This document shows positions 1-7,026 of a DNA stretch of 64,000 nucleotides, one piece after another. The stretch is from DATAAZ01 sp036259875 (GTDB lineage Bacteria; Actinomycetota; Thermoleophilia; Gaiellales; Gaiellaceae), in assembly GCA_036259875.1 (NCBI GenBank), contig DATAAZ010000041.1, positions 1-64,000 on the forward strand, written 5' to 3'. The notes beneath the pieces were generated by a model, which saw only the letters and a list, made by a program, of their open reading frames with translations, was not told where the DNA came from and made no database searches. The translations under genes and the position numbers were made by a program. Numbering within the stretch: position 1 is the first letter of the stretch; every line of letters begins with the position of its first letter.

Positions 1-39
1 GCGTTCGAGGCGCGGGACCGATTTCGAGGGCCGCCTGAG

Positions 40-606
40 CTACGGGCCGACTCCGAGGAAGTTCGCGACGAGGGAGCGCCCGGCGGGCGTGAGGACCGAC
101 TCGGGATGGAACTGGATGCCGTCGACCGGAAGCTCGCGATGGCGGACGGCCATCACCTCCCCGTCGGCCGTGCGCCCCGACACCTCCAGGCACGCCGGGA
201 CGCGCGTCGCGGCGAGCGAGTGGTAGCGCCCCGCCTGGAGCGGATGGGGAAGCCCGGTGAAGATTCCGCGACCGTCATGCGAGACGGCGCTCGCCTTGCC
301 GTGCACGAGCTCGCGCGCTTGGCCGATCTCGCCGCCGAAGGCCTCGATGACCGCCTGGTGGCCCAGGCAGACCCCGAGCGTCGGGATACGCGGCGAGAGC
401 CGTCGAACGATCTCGACCGTCGCCCCGGACGCGGACGGTCGCCCGGGCCCGGGGGAGACGACGAGGTGGCTGGGCGCGAGCCGCTCGGCGCTCTCGGCGT
501 GGATTCGGTCGTTCCGGACGACGGCGACCTCGCTTCCGAGTTCCTCGAGGAGATGCGCGAGGTTGTACGTGAACGAGTCGTAGTTGTCGACGAGGAGGAC
601 GTTCAT
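40..606 (-). CDS. trpG: Anthranilate/aminodeoxychorismate synthase glutamine amidotransferase
   Basis: Class I glutamine amidotransferase that would pass ammonia from glutamine to a chorismate-using partner, either anthranilate synthase (tryptophan) or aminodeoxychorismate synthase (folate). The 188-residue chain opens with MNVLLVDNYDSFTYNL, has the nucleophile Cys80 in GVCLGHQA and the His/Glu pair in QFHPES near the end, so the catalytic triad is complete. I start at the ATG at 606 because the family begins at this motif; an in-frame GTG at 693 would add 29 Arg-rich residues. No component I gene is in the window, so trpG and pabA cannot be separated. I recognise nothing in the 39 bases beyond its stop. 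Confidence 0.93.
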   Translation of the reverse strand: MNVLLVDNYDSFTYNLAHLLEELGSEVAVVRNDRIHAESAERLAPSHLVVSPGPGRPSASGATVEIVRRLSPRIPTLGVCLGHQAVIEAFGGEIGQARELVHGKASAVSHDGRGIFTGLPHPLQAGRYHSLAATRVPACLEVSGRTADGEVMAVRHRELPVDGIQFHPESVLTPAGRSLVANFLGVGP

Positions 607-689
607 CGCGTCTTCGCGGCGGCGTCGGTCGCGGCCGTCGGCCGCTGCGGCCTCGCGCGAGCGCCCGGGGGCGGGCGGGCGGCCGCGCG

Positions 690-980
690 TCACTCGTCTT
701 TCTTCTGACGACTCCGCGGCGGCTTCGTTTCGGACTCGATCACGAGCTCCCCGACGACGAGGCGATCGACGCGCAGCTCCTCGACCTCGAGCTCCTCGAC
801 CTCGAGCTCGTCGACCTCGAGCTCGTCCACCTCGAGCTCTGCGATGACGGCGCGGCGGATCGCGAGACGAGCGATCGCGAGCGCGCCGATCGCGGTGCCG
901 GCGAGCGCGAGCCCCGCGACGGCGACGCCGAGCGCAGCCTGGCCGCGCGAGCCGTCCGAGCGCTGGACCGGGAAACGCAT
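690..980 (-). CDS. Small membrane protein with five-residue repeat tail
   Basis: Unrecognised 96-residue protein. After a short polar start (MRFPVQRSDGSRG) there is one hydrophobic segment at about residues 15-37, then a regular five-residue repeat of the pattern LxVxE (IAELEVDELEVDELEVEEL and onward) and a basic end (PPRSRQKKDE). The repeat would suit a beta-helical or pentapeptide-like rod anchored in the membrane. The ATG at 980 is favoured because a TAGGCT box lies 7 bases before it. It reads away from the thiolase gene. Part of the tail is encoded by near-identical 15-base repeats, so its length may vary between strains. Function unknown. Confidence 0.62.
   Translation of the reverse strand: MRFPVQRSDGSRGQAALGVAVAGLALAGTAIGALAIARLAIRRAVIAELEVDELEVDELEVEELEVEELRVDRLVVGELVIESETKPPRSRQKKDE
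781..840. repeat. Four tandem 15-base repeats inside a coding region
   Basis: Four consecutive copies of a unit close to TCGACCTCGAGCTCC, each containing the palindrome CTCGAG. They keep the frame of the leftward small membrane protein and encode its LEVDE/LEVEE repeats. Unit variation is limited to the first and last few bases, as expected from recent slippage or duplication. Confidence 0.85.
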
Positions 981-987
981 CGACGCG

Positions 988-993
988 AGCCTA
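988..993 (-). promoter_or_regulatory. -10 box of a probable leaderless promoter
   Basis: Reading leftward, TAGGCT is followed by 7 bases and then the ATG at 980. This spacing puts the transcription start at or next to the start codon, so the message would be leaderless. No convincing -35 is visible. It supports both the reality and the start of the small repeat protein. Confidence 0.45.
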
Positions 994-1062
994 TCGTGTC
1001 GCGGGGCAGGCCCCGCGCCTGGGCGTCCCGGGAACGCCGGGCGCGGGACGGCCGAGGCGCGG

Positions 1063-1068
1063 TACGCT
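1063..1068 (+). promoter_or_regulatory. -10 box of a probable leaderless promoter (thiolase)
   Basis: TACGCT ends 6 bases before the ATG at 1075, matching the TANNNT pattern seen at several other genes here. It is divergent from the leftward box at 988-993. There is no Shine-Dalgarno before the ATG. Confidence 0.45.
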
Positions 1069-1074
1069 GCGCTC

Positions 1075-2226
1075 ATGGCCCGCTCCGTGATCGTCTCGGC
1101 CGCGCGAACGCCGTTCGGAAAGCTCGGCGGCGGCCTCGCCGCCTACGAGGCGCCCGAGCTCGGCGCGCACGCGATTCGGACAGCGCTCGAGCGCGTCGCC
1201 GTCGAGGCCGACGAGGTCGAGTACGTGATCATGGGCCAGGTGCTGCAGGCGGGGGCCGGCCAGGCCCCGGCCCGCCAGGCGAGCGTCGGCGCGGGGATCC
1301 CGATCGAGGTGGGCGCCGACACGGTCAACAAGGTCTGCGCCTCGAGCGTTCGCGCCGTCGAGATGGCCGATCAGATGATCCGCGCCGGCGACCACAGCGT
1401 GATCGTCGCGGGCGGCATGGAGTCGATGTCGAACGCCCCGTATCTCCTGAAGCAGGCGCGCTTCGGCTACCAGCTCGGGGACGGCGTGCTCATCGACTCG
1501 ATGGTCTACGACGGCCTCACCTCGACATTCGACAAGCGCCACATGATCCAGCAGGCCTCGTTCGTCTCCCGAGAGCTCGGGATCTCGCGCGAGGAGCAGG
1601 ACGGCTGGGCCCTTCGCTCCCACGAGCGCGCCGTCCACGCGATCGATCACGGCCTCTTCGACGACGAGATCGCGCCGGTTGGCGAGCTCTCAGTCGACGA
1701 GGGGCCGCGCCGCGACACGTCGCTCGACAAGCTCGCGAAGCTGAAGCCGGTTTTCGACCCCGAAGGCACGACCACGGCCGGCAACGCGCCCGGTGTGAAT
1801 GACGGCGCCGGCGCGCTCGTCGTGACGAGCGAGGCGTTCGCGCGGAGGCGCGGCCTCGACGTCCTGGCGACAATCGTCGCCCAGGCGTACGTCGCCGACG
1901 AGTTCGCCTACCTCGCGCGGACGCCGGCCAGGGCGGGTCAGCTCGCGCTCGAGAAGGCCGGCAAGACGATCGACGACGTCGAGCGAGTCGAGCTGAACGA
2001 GGCGTTCTCGTCCGTCGCCGTGCACTCGGCGAAGCTCCTCGGCGCCGACCCGGACAAGGTCAACGTGAACGGGGGGGCCGTGGCGCTTGGCCACCCGATC
2101 GGCGCGTCGGGGGCCCGCATCGTCTCGACGATGATCTACGAGCTGCGCCGAAACGGCGGCGGCCTCGGCCTCGCGGCGATCTGCTCTGGCGGCGGCCAAG
2201 GGGACGCGCTTCTGATCGAGGTCTGA
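1075..2226 (+). CDS. Acetyl-CoA C-acetyltransferase (thiolase)
   Basis: Thiolase joining or cleaving acyl-CoA and acetyl-CoA in the cytoplasm, the last step of beta-oxidation or the first of ketogenesis. The 383 residues show the acyl-accepting Cys88 (NKVCASSVRAV), His340 in GHPIGASG and the second catalytic Cys370 in CSGGGQG, with the family opening SVIVSAARTPFGKLGG. Length is normal. The ATG at 1075 is the only start fitting the family N-terminus, and a TANNNT box lies 6 bases upstream. A 3-hydroxyacyl-CoA dehydrogenase follows after 8 bases, so the two are probably cotranscribed. Confidence 0.95.
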   Translation: MARSVIVSAARTPFGKLGGGLAAYEAPELGAHAIRTALERVAVEADEVEYVIMGQVLQAGAGQAPARQASVGAGIPIEVGADTVNKVCASSVRAVEMADQMIRAGDHSVIVAGGMESMSNAPYLLKQARFGYQLGDGVLIDSMVYDGLTSTFDKRHMIQQASFVSRELGISREEQDGWALRSHERAVHAIDHGLFDDEIAPVGELSVDEGPRRDTSLDKLAKLKPVFDPEGTTTAGNAPGVNDGAGALVVTSEAFARRRGLDVLATIVAQAYVADEFAYLARTPARAGQLALEKAGKTIDDVERVELNEAFSSVAVHSAKLLGADPDKVNVNGGAVALGHPIGASGARIVSTMIYELRRNGGGLGLAAICSGGGQGDALLIEV

Positions 2227-2234
2227 ACGCCCAA

Positions 2235-3068
2235 GTGACGTTCGAGCACGTTCTCGTCGTCGGCGCGGGGCAGATGGGCGGCGGGATCGCGCAGGTCGTT
2301 GCGGCGTCGGGTCGGCGCGTGTCGCTCCACGATCCGCTCCCGGGTGCGACCGACAAGGCGCTCGCGGGTATGCGGAAGAGCCTCTCGAAACTCGCCGAGA
2401 AGGGCGCGGAGGCGGATCCCGAGGCGGTCGTCGCGCGCGTCGAGCCGGTCGGCGACCTCGTGTGCGCCGACCTGATGGTCGAGGCCGCCGTCGAGGACCC
2501 GAACGTGAAGCGCGAGATCTTCGCCCGCGCGGACGAGGTTCTTCCCCGCGAGGCCGTGCTCGCCTCGAACACGTCCTCGATCCCGATCGCGTCGCTGGCG
2601 GCGGTGACTCGCCGCCCCGACAAGGTGATCGGGATGCACTTCTTCAATCCCGTGCCGCTCATGGCCCTCGTCGAGGTTGTCCGCACGCCGGCTACCTCCG
2701 ACGGGACCGCCGCCGCCGTGATCGAGCTCGCGCGAGACCTCGGGAAGACGCCCGCGGAGGCGAACGACTTCCCCGGGTTCGTCTCGAACCGGATCCTGAT
2801 GCCGTTCATCAACGAGGCGGTGTGGGCGCTCCACGACGGGGTCGCCGACGCGGACGCGATCGACACGATCGCGAAGCTCGGGTTCAACCACCCGATCGGC
2901 CCGCTCGCGCTCGCCGACCTGATCGGGCTGGACACCTGCGTCGCGATCATGGACGTCCTCCGCGACGGGCTCGATGACCCGCGCTACGAGCCGTGCCCGC
3001 TCCTGCGAGAGCACGTCGCGTCCGGGCGAGTTGGCCGCAAGGCCGGGCGCGGTTTCTACATCTATTAA
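2235..3068 (+). CDS. 3-hydroxybutyryl-CoA (3-hydroxyacyl-CoA) dehydrogenase
   Basis: NAD-dependent oxidation of 3-hydroxyacyl-CoA to 3-ketoacyl-CoA, or the reverse, working beside the preceding thiolase. The N-terminal Rossmann motif is VGAGQMGGGIAQ at about residues 8-19. The catalytic region GMHFFNPVPLM and the C-terminal helical domain ending VGRKAGRGFYIY are complete. The 277 residues match stand-alone enzymes of the 3-hydroxybutyryl-CoA dehydrogenase type. It starts at GTG 2235, eight bases after the thiolase stop. Whether it serves butyrate, phenylacetate or general fatty acid metabolism is not visible. Confidence 0.94.
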   Translation: MTFEHVLVVGAGQMGGGIAQVVAASGRRVSLHDPLPGATDKALAGMRKSLSKLAEKGAEADPEAVVARVEPVGDLVCADLMVEAAVEDPNVKREIFARADEVLPREAVLASNTSSIPIASLAAVTRRPDKVIGMHFFNPVPLMALVEVVRTPATSDGTAAAVIELARDLGKTPAEANDFPGFVSNRILMPFINEAVWALHDGVADADAIDTIAKLGFNHPIGPLALADLIGLDTCVAIMDVLRDGLDDPRYEPCPLLREHVASGRVGRKAGRGFYIY

Positions 3069-3148
3069 GTCGCCGCCGCCTGGCCCTCAAGACTTCGGAG
3101 GGCGGGCCGATAACCGACTGAGACCTCGGAAACCAGGAAGAACGCCGC

Positions 3149-4216
3149 GTGCACCTGTTGCTGGTTGATGACGACCCGAGCCTGCGGGCGCTCGTGCGAA
3201 CGACGTTCGAGGCCGTCGACGTCGATGTCGACGAGGCCGGTGACGTCGACTCGGCTCGCAGGGCGATGAGCCGGTGCCGTCCCGACGCGATCGTCCTCGA
3301 CATCGGCATGCCGGGCACCAACGGGCTCGAGTACCTCGAGGAGTTGAAGGCTGACCCCGCGACGCGGGGGATCCCGGTCGTGCTCCTGACCGGGATCGAA
3401 GCGGAGACCGAGGCGGCCGCGAACGGCAATCGCGCCGACGCGTTCGTCCGCAAGCCGTTCAGCCCGCTGGAGCTCCTCGCGATCGTCGAGCGCCTGGCGG
3501 GCGGCCTGTACGGCATCCCGTTTCGTGCCACCAAGAAGCGGGCGCCGGAGGAGCAGCTCCTCCTCTACGCGCGCGACCTCAGGCACCTCCTGGAGATCGA
3601 GCGCGGCCAGCGCGTCCTCCTGCAGAAGGCCTACCAGGAGACCGTCGCGGCGCTCGCGAGCGCGCTCGAGACGAAGGACACGGGGACGCGCGCGCACTCC
3701 CAGCGGGTCCAGCGCTACGCGGTCGAGCTCGCGTCGGCGATCGCGCCCGATCTCGCCCAGGCCGAGAGCGCGCAGTACGGCTTCCTGCTCCACGACGTGG
3801 GGAAGATCGGGATCCCCGACCACATCCTCCAGAAGCCGGGCGCCCTGACCGAGCGCGAGGAGAGCCTCATGCGGACGCATACGGTGCTCGGCGAGCAGAT
3901 GCTGGGCGGCGTGGCGTTCCTGCGGGGGCCGGGGCTCGAGGTCGTCCGCCATCACCACGAGCGCTGGGACGGCGGCGGGTATCCGGACGGGCTCGAGGGT
4001 GCCGAGATTCCGCTCGGGGCGCGCGTCTTCGCGGTCGCCGACGCGCTCGACGCGATGACAAGCGACCGGCCGTACCGCAAGGCCCGAACCTGGGAGTTCG
4101 CGCGGGTCGAGATCACGGACGAAGCCGGCCGCCAGTTCGACCCGGACGTCGTCGAGGCCTTCCGTGAGCGTGAGCTCGCGCTGCGCGAGGTCGCGCGCGA
4201 GTTCGCGGCCGCCTAA
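3149..4216 (+). CDS. Response regulator with HD-GYP c-di-GMP phosphodiesterase domain
   Basis: Predicted RpfG-type protein that hydrolyses cyclic di-GMP when its receiver is phosphorylated. Residues 1-115 are a CheY-like receiver (DDD near the start, acceptor Asp51 in VLDIGMPG, Lys in RKPFSP). A linker leads to an HD-GYP domain from about residue 165, with H215-D216 in LLHDVGKIGIPD, the HHHERWDGGGYPDG motif (GYP at 277-279) and DRPYRKA. All hallmark residues are present, so it should be active. Starts at GTG 3149 with a GGAAG sequence 10 bases upstream. No partner kinase is adjacent. An MshEN protein at 11929 is a possible c-di-GMP receiver in the same cell. Confidence 0.93.
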   Translation: MHLLLVDDDPSLRALVRTTFEAVDVDVDEAGDVDSARRAMSRCRPDAIVLDIGMPGTNGLEYLEELKADPATRGIPVVLLTGIEAETEAAANGNRADAFVRKPFSPLELLAIVERLAGGLYGIPFRATKKRAPEEQLLLYARDLRHLLEIERGQRVLLQKAYQETVAALASALETKDTGTRAHSQRVQRYAVELASAIAPDLAQAESAQYGFLLHDVGKIGIPDHILQKPGALTEREESLMRTHTVLGEQMLGGVAFLRGPGLEVVRHHHERWDGGGYPDGLEGAEIPLGARVFAVADALDAMTSDRPYRKARTWEFARVEITDEAGRQFDPDVVEAFRERELALREVAREFAAA

Positions 4217-4247
4217 CCGAGCGAGCCACAGCGCCCGACGGAGCCGC

Positions 4248-4263
4248 GTCCCCCGTGGGGGAC
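4248..4263. terminator. Terminator-like hairpin without U tract
   Basis: GTCCCC and GGGGAC pair around a CGTG loop, 32 bases after the HD-GYP gene stop. There is no T run, so intrinsic termination is uncertain. CGTGGGGGACCC here resembles CGTGGGGGAGCCC in the repeat at 49128-49169. The rest of the 4217-4354 gap shows a second long-loop hairpin with TTCGGCG/CGCCGAA arms and nothing else. Confidence 0.35.
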
Positions 4264-4354
4264 CCCCTCGTGTAGGACCCTCGTGGCGAGCGTACTGCCT
4301 TCGGCGGCGCGGGTGAGGCGCCGAATCGGTCCGGGGACGCGCGGGAAGGCGGAT

Positions 4355-4360
4355 TATCCT
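4355..4360 (+). promoter_or_regulatory. -10 box of a probable leaderless promoter (acyl-CoA dehydrogenase)
   Basis: TATCCT lies 7 bases before the GTG at 4368. The same hexamer precedes rpmE and prfA at similar spacing. It supports the GTG as the start and suggests transcription begins at the start codon. Confidence 0.5.
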
Positions 4361-4367
4361 CCCTCGC

Positions 4368-5522
4368 GTGGAGTTCGAGCTCTCGCCGGAGCAGCGCGAG
4401 ATCCAGGCGCTCGCGCGCGAGTTCGCCGCCGCCGAGATCGCTCCACGCGCGGCCGAGTGGGACCGGGAACATCGCTTCCCGCGCGAGCTCCTGCCGAAGC
4501 TCGCCGAGCTCGGGCTGATGGGGGTCTGCATCCCCGAGGGGCTGGGTGGCGCCGGAGCCGACTTCCTCTCGTACGTCCTCGTGCTCGAGGAGCTGTCGCG
4601 CGCCGACGCGGGGATCGGCGTCACGGTCGCTGTCCACACGAGCGCGACGACGCTCCCGATCGTCCGCTTCGGGACGGACGAGCAGCGCGACGAGCTCGTC
4701 GCGCCGCTCGCGCGCGGCGAGCGGCTCGGCGCGTTCGCGCTCAGCGAGCCGGAGGCAGGCTCGGACGCGCGTTCGCTTCGCACTCGCGCCGACGCGGACG
4801 GCACGGGGTGGCGGTTGACGGGTCGCAAGCAGTGGATCACGAACGCCTCGCAGCGCGGGACGATCCTCGTCTTCGCGCGCTCGGAGAGCGGCATCTCCGC
4901 CTTCGTCGTCGACGGCGATGCGGACGGTCTCTCGGTCACCTCGGAACACGCGAAGCTCGGGCTCCATTCGAGCTCGACGGTCGACCTCGTCCTCGAGGGA
5001 GTCCGCGTCCCGGCCGAGCGGCTGCTCGGCGAGGAGGGGAGGGGCTTCCGGATCGCGATGGCGACCCTCGACGGCGGCCGGATCGGGATCGCGGCGCAGG
5101 CGCTCGGGATCGCGCAGGCCGCATACGAGGTGGCGTGCGAGTACGCGCTCGAGCGACGCCAGTTCGGGAAGCCGATCGCCGAGTTCGGCGCGATCCAGGG
5201 CAAGCTGGCCGACATGGCAACGGAGATCGACGCCGCACGGCTCCTCGTCTACCGGGCCGCCTGGCTGCGCGACCGGGACGAGCCGCACGGCGAGGCCGGC
5301 GCGAAGGCGAAGCTCTTTGCCTCGGCGGTCGCGCGCCGCCAGACGGGCGAAGCGATCCAGATCCTCGGCGGCTACGGCTACACGAAGGAATTCCCGGTCG
5401 AGCGCTTCTACCGCGACGCAAAGATCACGGAGATCTACGAGGGAACGAGCGAAATCCAGCGGCTCGTCATCGCGCGGTCGATTCTGGGGCTCGCGGAGCG
5501 AGCCGTTCCCGCACCGGCGTGA
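4368..5522 (+). CDS. Acyl-CoA dehydrogenase
   Basis: FAD enzyme that introduces the alpha-beta double bond into acyl-CoA and hands electrons to ETF (etfBA lie at 19-21 kb). The 384 residues contain the family signatures FALSEPEAGSDA and KQWITNAS, QFGKPIAEFGAIQGKLADM, and the catalytic base Glu358 in EIYEGTSEIQR. The full domain order (N-terminal helical, middle beta, C-terminal helical) is present. GTG 4368 gives the normal start MEFELSPEQREIQ and has a TATCCT box 7 bases upstream. The stop overlaps the start of the adenosyltransferase. Chain-length preference cannot be read from the sequence. Confidence 0.95.
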   Translation: MEFELSPEQREIQALAREFAAAEIAPRAAEWDREHRFPRELLPKLAELGLMGVCIPEGLGGAGADFLSYVLVLEELSRADAGIGVTVAVHTSATTLPIVRFGTDEQRDELVAPLARGERLGAFALSEPEAGSDARSLRTRADADGTGWRLTGRKQWITNASQRGTILVFARSESGISAFVVDGDADGLSVTSEHAKLGLHSSSTVDLVLEGVRVPAERLLGEEGRGFRIAMATLDGGRIGIAAQALGIAQAAYEVACEYALERRQFGKPIAEFGAIQGKLADMATEIDAARLLVYRAAWLRDRDEPHGEAGAKAKLFASAVARRQTGEAIQILGGYGYTKEFPVERFYRDAKITEIYEGTSEIQRLVIARSILGLAERAVPAPA

Positions 5523-6109
5523 GCGAGCGCGCCCGCCGACGCCGTCAGCCGGTTCGTCTCGACCGGATCTACACCCGCGCCGGCGACGCGGGGGAGACGA
5601 GCCTCGGGAACGGGACGCGCGTCCCGAAGTCGCATCCTCGGATCGACGCGTTCGGGACCGTGGACGAGCTGAACGCGCTGCTCGGGGTCGCGCTCGCACG
5701 CGGCGTCCCGCCCGAGTTCCGGCCCTGGCTCGAGCGGATCCAGAACGAGCTCTTCGACGTGGGCGCCGACCTCTCCGTGCCGCTCGCCGACGCGAAGCGC
5801 GAGCGCCTGCGCGTCGCGCCGGAGCAGGTCGACCGGCTCGAGGAGCTCTGCGACCGGGTGAACAGCGACCTCCCGCCGCTCAGGAGCTTCGTGCTTCCCG
5901 GCGGAACCGAGGCCGCGGCCGTCCTCCACCTCGCGCGGACGGTCTGCCGCCGCGCGGAGCGCCTCGTCGTCGCGCTGGACGTGAGCGAGCGCGTGAACCC
6001 GGCCGCGCTCGCGTACCTGAACCGGCTTTCCGACCTCCTGTTCGTCCTCGCGCGAGCGGCGAACTCGGGCGGCACCGAGCCGCTGTGGAAGCCCGGCAGC
6101 ACGCGCTAG
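5519..6109 (+). CDS. pduO: Cob(I)yrinic acid a,c-diamide adenosyltransferase, PduO type
   Basis: Transfers the adenosyl group of ATP to cob(I)alamin to make adenosylcobalamin, the cofactor of the acyl-CoA mutase at 10-14 kb. The 196 residues show the PduO signature RIYTRAGDAGETSLGNGTRV, the IDAFGTVDELNALLG segment and RTVCRRAERLVVAL near the C-terminus. The GTG at 5519 overlaps the acyl-CoA dehydrogenase TGA (GTGA overlap), which points to translational coupling. The first dozen residues are Arg-rich and not conserved, so translation could begin a little later. Confidence 0.93.
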   Translation: MSERARRRRQPVRLDRIYTRAGDAGETSLGNGTRVPKSHPRIDAFGTVDELNALLGVALARGVPPEFRPWLERIQNELFDVGADLSVPLADAKRERLRVAPEQVDRLEELCDRVNSDLPPLRSFVLPGGTEAAAVLHLARTVCRRAERLVVALDVSERVNPAALAYLNRLSDLLFVLARAANSGGTEPLWKPGSTR

Positions 6110-6320
6110 CGTGGCGGGCGGCTCGCACCGGGGGGTCGCCGCCCGCCTCGGTGCGCGCGCTCGAGGCGGCGGAGGCCGCCCGAAGCGGACGGGTGCGAGA
6201 CGGGCGGCGCTGCGGCGGCGGCGCGGGGCGGAGGCGCGGGGACGAGCGGTGACGGAGATCGGGCCGTACGAGAAGCGTGATCGGTTTCTCGCTCGCGCGC
6301 ATCCCTGGTATGAGTGACAT
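6110..6320. other. Non-coding gap before the response regulator
   Basis: About 210 bases of extreme GC content with many inverted GCC/GGC runs. A 68-codon open frame exists here, but its Arg/Gly-rich composition looks random. Between 6296 and 6320 the sequence becomes less GC-rich, which fits a promoter, but no clear -35/-10 pair can be assigned. No tRNA or other RNA gene is recognised. Confidence 0.5.
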
Positions 6321-6342
6321 TTGAAAATCGCTTGAGAGTCGT
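6321..6342 (+). promoter_or_regulatory. Tandem 11-base direct repeat abutting a response regulator start codon
   Basis: TTGAAAATCGC is followed directly by TTGAGAGTCGT (8 of 11 identical), and the ATG at 6343 comes next. OmpR/PhoB-family regulators generally bind tandem repeats with an 11-base period, and the gene that follows encodes such a regulator. The site may therefore be an autoregulatory operator. It occupies the position where a Shine-Dalgarno would be, and none is visible. Confidence 0.4.
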
Positions 6343-7026
6343 ATGACGAGCCCCTGCATCCTCGTCGTCGACGACGACCCGGACATCCTCTCGTTGCTCG
6401 ACGAGGTGTTTACGGGCGCCGGATGGAAGGTCGCGAAGGCCGACAACGGCCGCGCGGCCCTGCGCACGCTCTACGAGCTGCGGCCGGATGTCGTAGCGCT
6501 CGACGTGGCGATGCCCGAGCTCGACGGCTGGGAGACCCTCGAACGAATCCGCGAAGTCTCCGACGTGCCCGTTCTCATGCTTACCGCGAGGGCGACGGAT
6601 GCCGACAAGGTGCGCGGGCTCCGGGCAGGCGCCGACGACTACGTCACGAAGCCCTTCGGGCTCGACGAGGTCGTTGCGCGCGCCGAGGCGCTCGCCCGCC
6701 GCGCGAGGGTCCCGGCCGAGGCTGCCCGCGACGTCTACGACGACGGCCGTGTCCGCGTCGACTTCCGCGCCAGGTCGGTGGAGGTCGAGGGTCGCGAGGT
6801 CTCTCTGACGCCGCTCGAGTTCAAGCTGCTCTTCGCCCTCGTGCGCCACTCGGGCGAGGCACTCGAACACGATCGCCTTCATCGGCTCGTCTGGGGCGAC
6901 GAGACGACCGTCTCCCGCGACCAGGTTCGGCTGTACGTCGCGTACCTGCGCCGCAAGCTCGAGGAGGCGGGCGACGTCCCGATCGAGACGGTGCGCGGCG
7001 TCGGCTACCGCTACCGGCGTCCGTAA
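6343..7026 (+). CDS. OmpR/PhoB-family response regulator
   Basis: Two-component DNA-binding regulator of 227 residues. The receiver (1-115) has DDD at about 12-14, phosphoacceptor Asp54 in ALDVAMPELDG, a Thr in MLTARA and Lys in VTKPFG. The winged-helix domain (about 130-227) has the typical LTPLEFKLLFALVRHSGE and VRLYVAYLRRKLEE, ending RGVGYRYRRP. Its last 16 bases overlap the end of the convergent histidine kinase gene, the likely but unproven partner. Tandem 11-base repeats directly before the ATG may be its own operator. Confidence 0.95.
   Translation: MTSPCILVVDDDPDILSLLDEVFTGAGWKVAKADNGRAALRTLYELRPDVVALDVAMPELDGWETLERIREVSDVPVLMLTARATDADKVRGLRAGADDYVTKPFGLDEVVARAEALARRARVPAEAARDVYDDGRVRVDFRARSVEVEGREVSLTPLEFKLLFALVRHSGEALEHDRLHRLVWGDETTVSRDQVRLYVAYLRRKLEEAGDVPIETVRGVGYRYRRP

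Noticed and set aside
3065..5215. 716-codon leftward open frame opposite the HD-GYP and acyl-CoA dehydrogenase genes
   Set aside because: Both rightward genes have complete catalytic motifs; the leftward frame shows none.
6111..6317. Short open frame between the adenosyltransferase and response regulator genes
   Set aside because: 68 codons of Arg/Gly/Ala-rich sequence, no ribosome site, no motif, ending just before the regulator promoter region.
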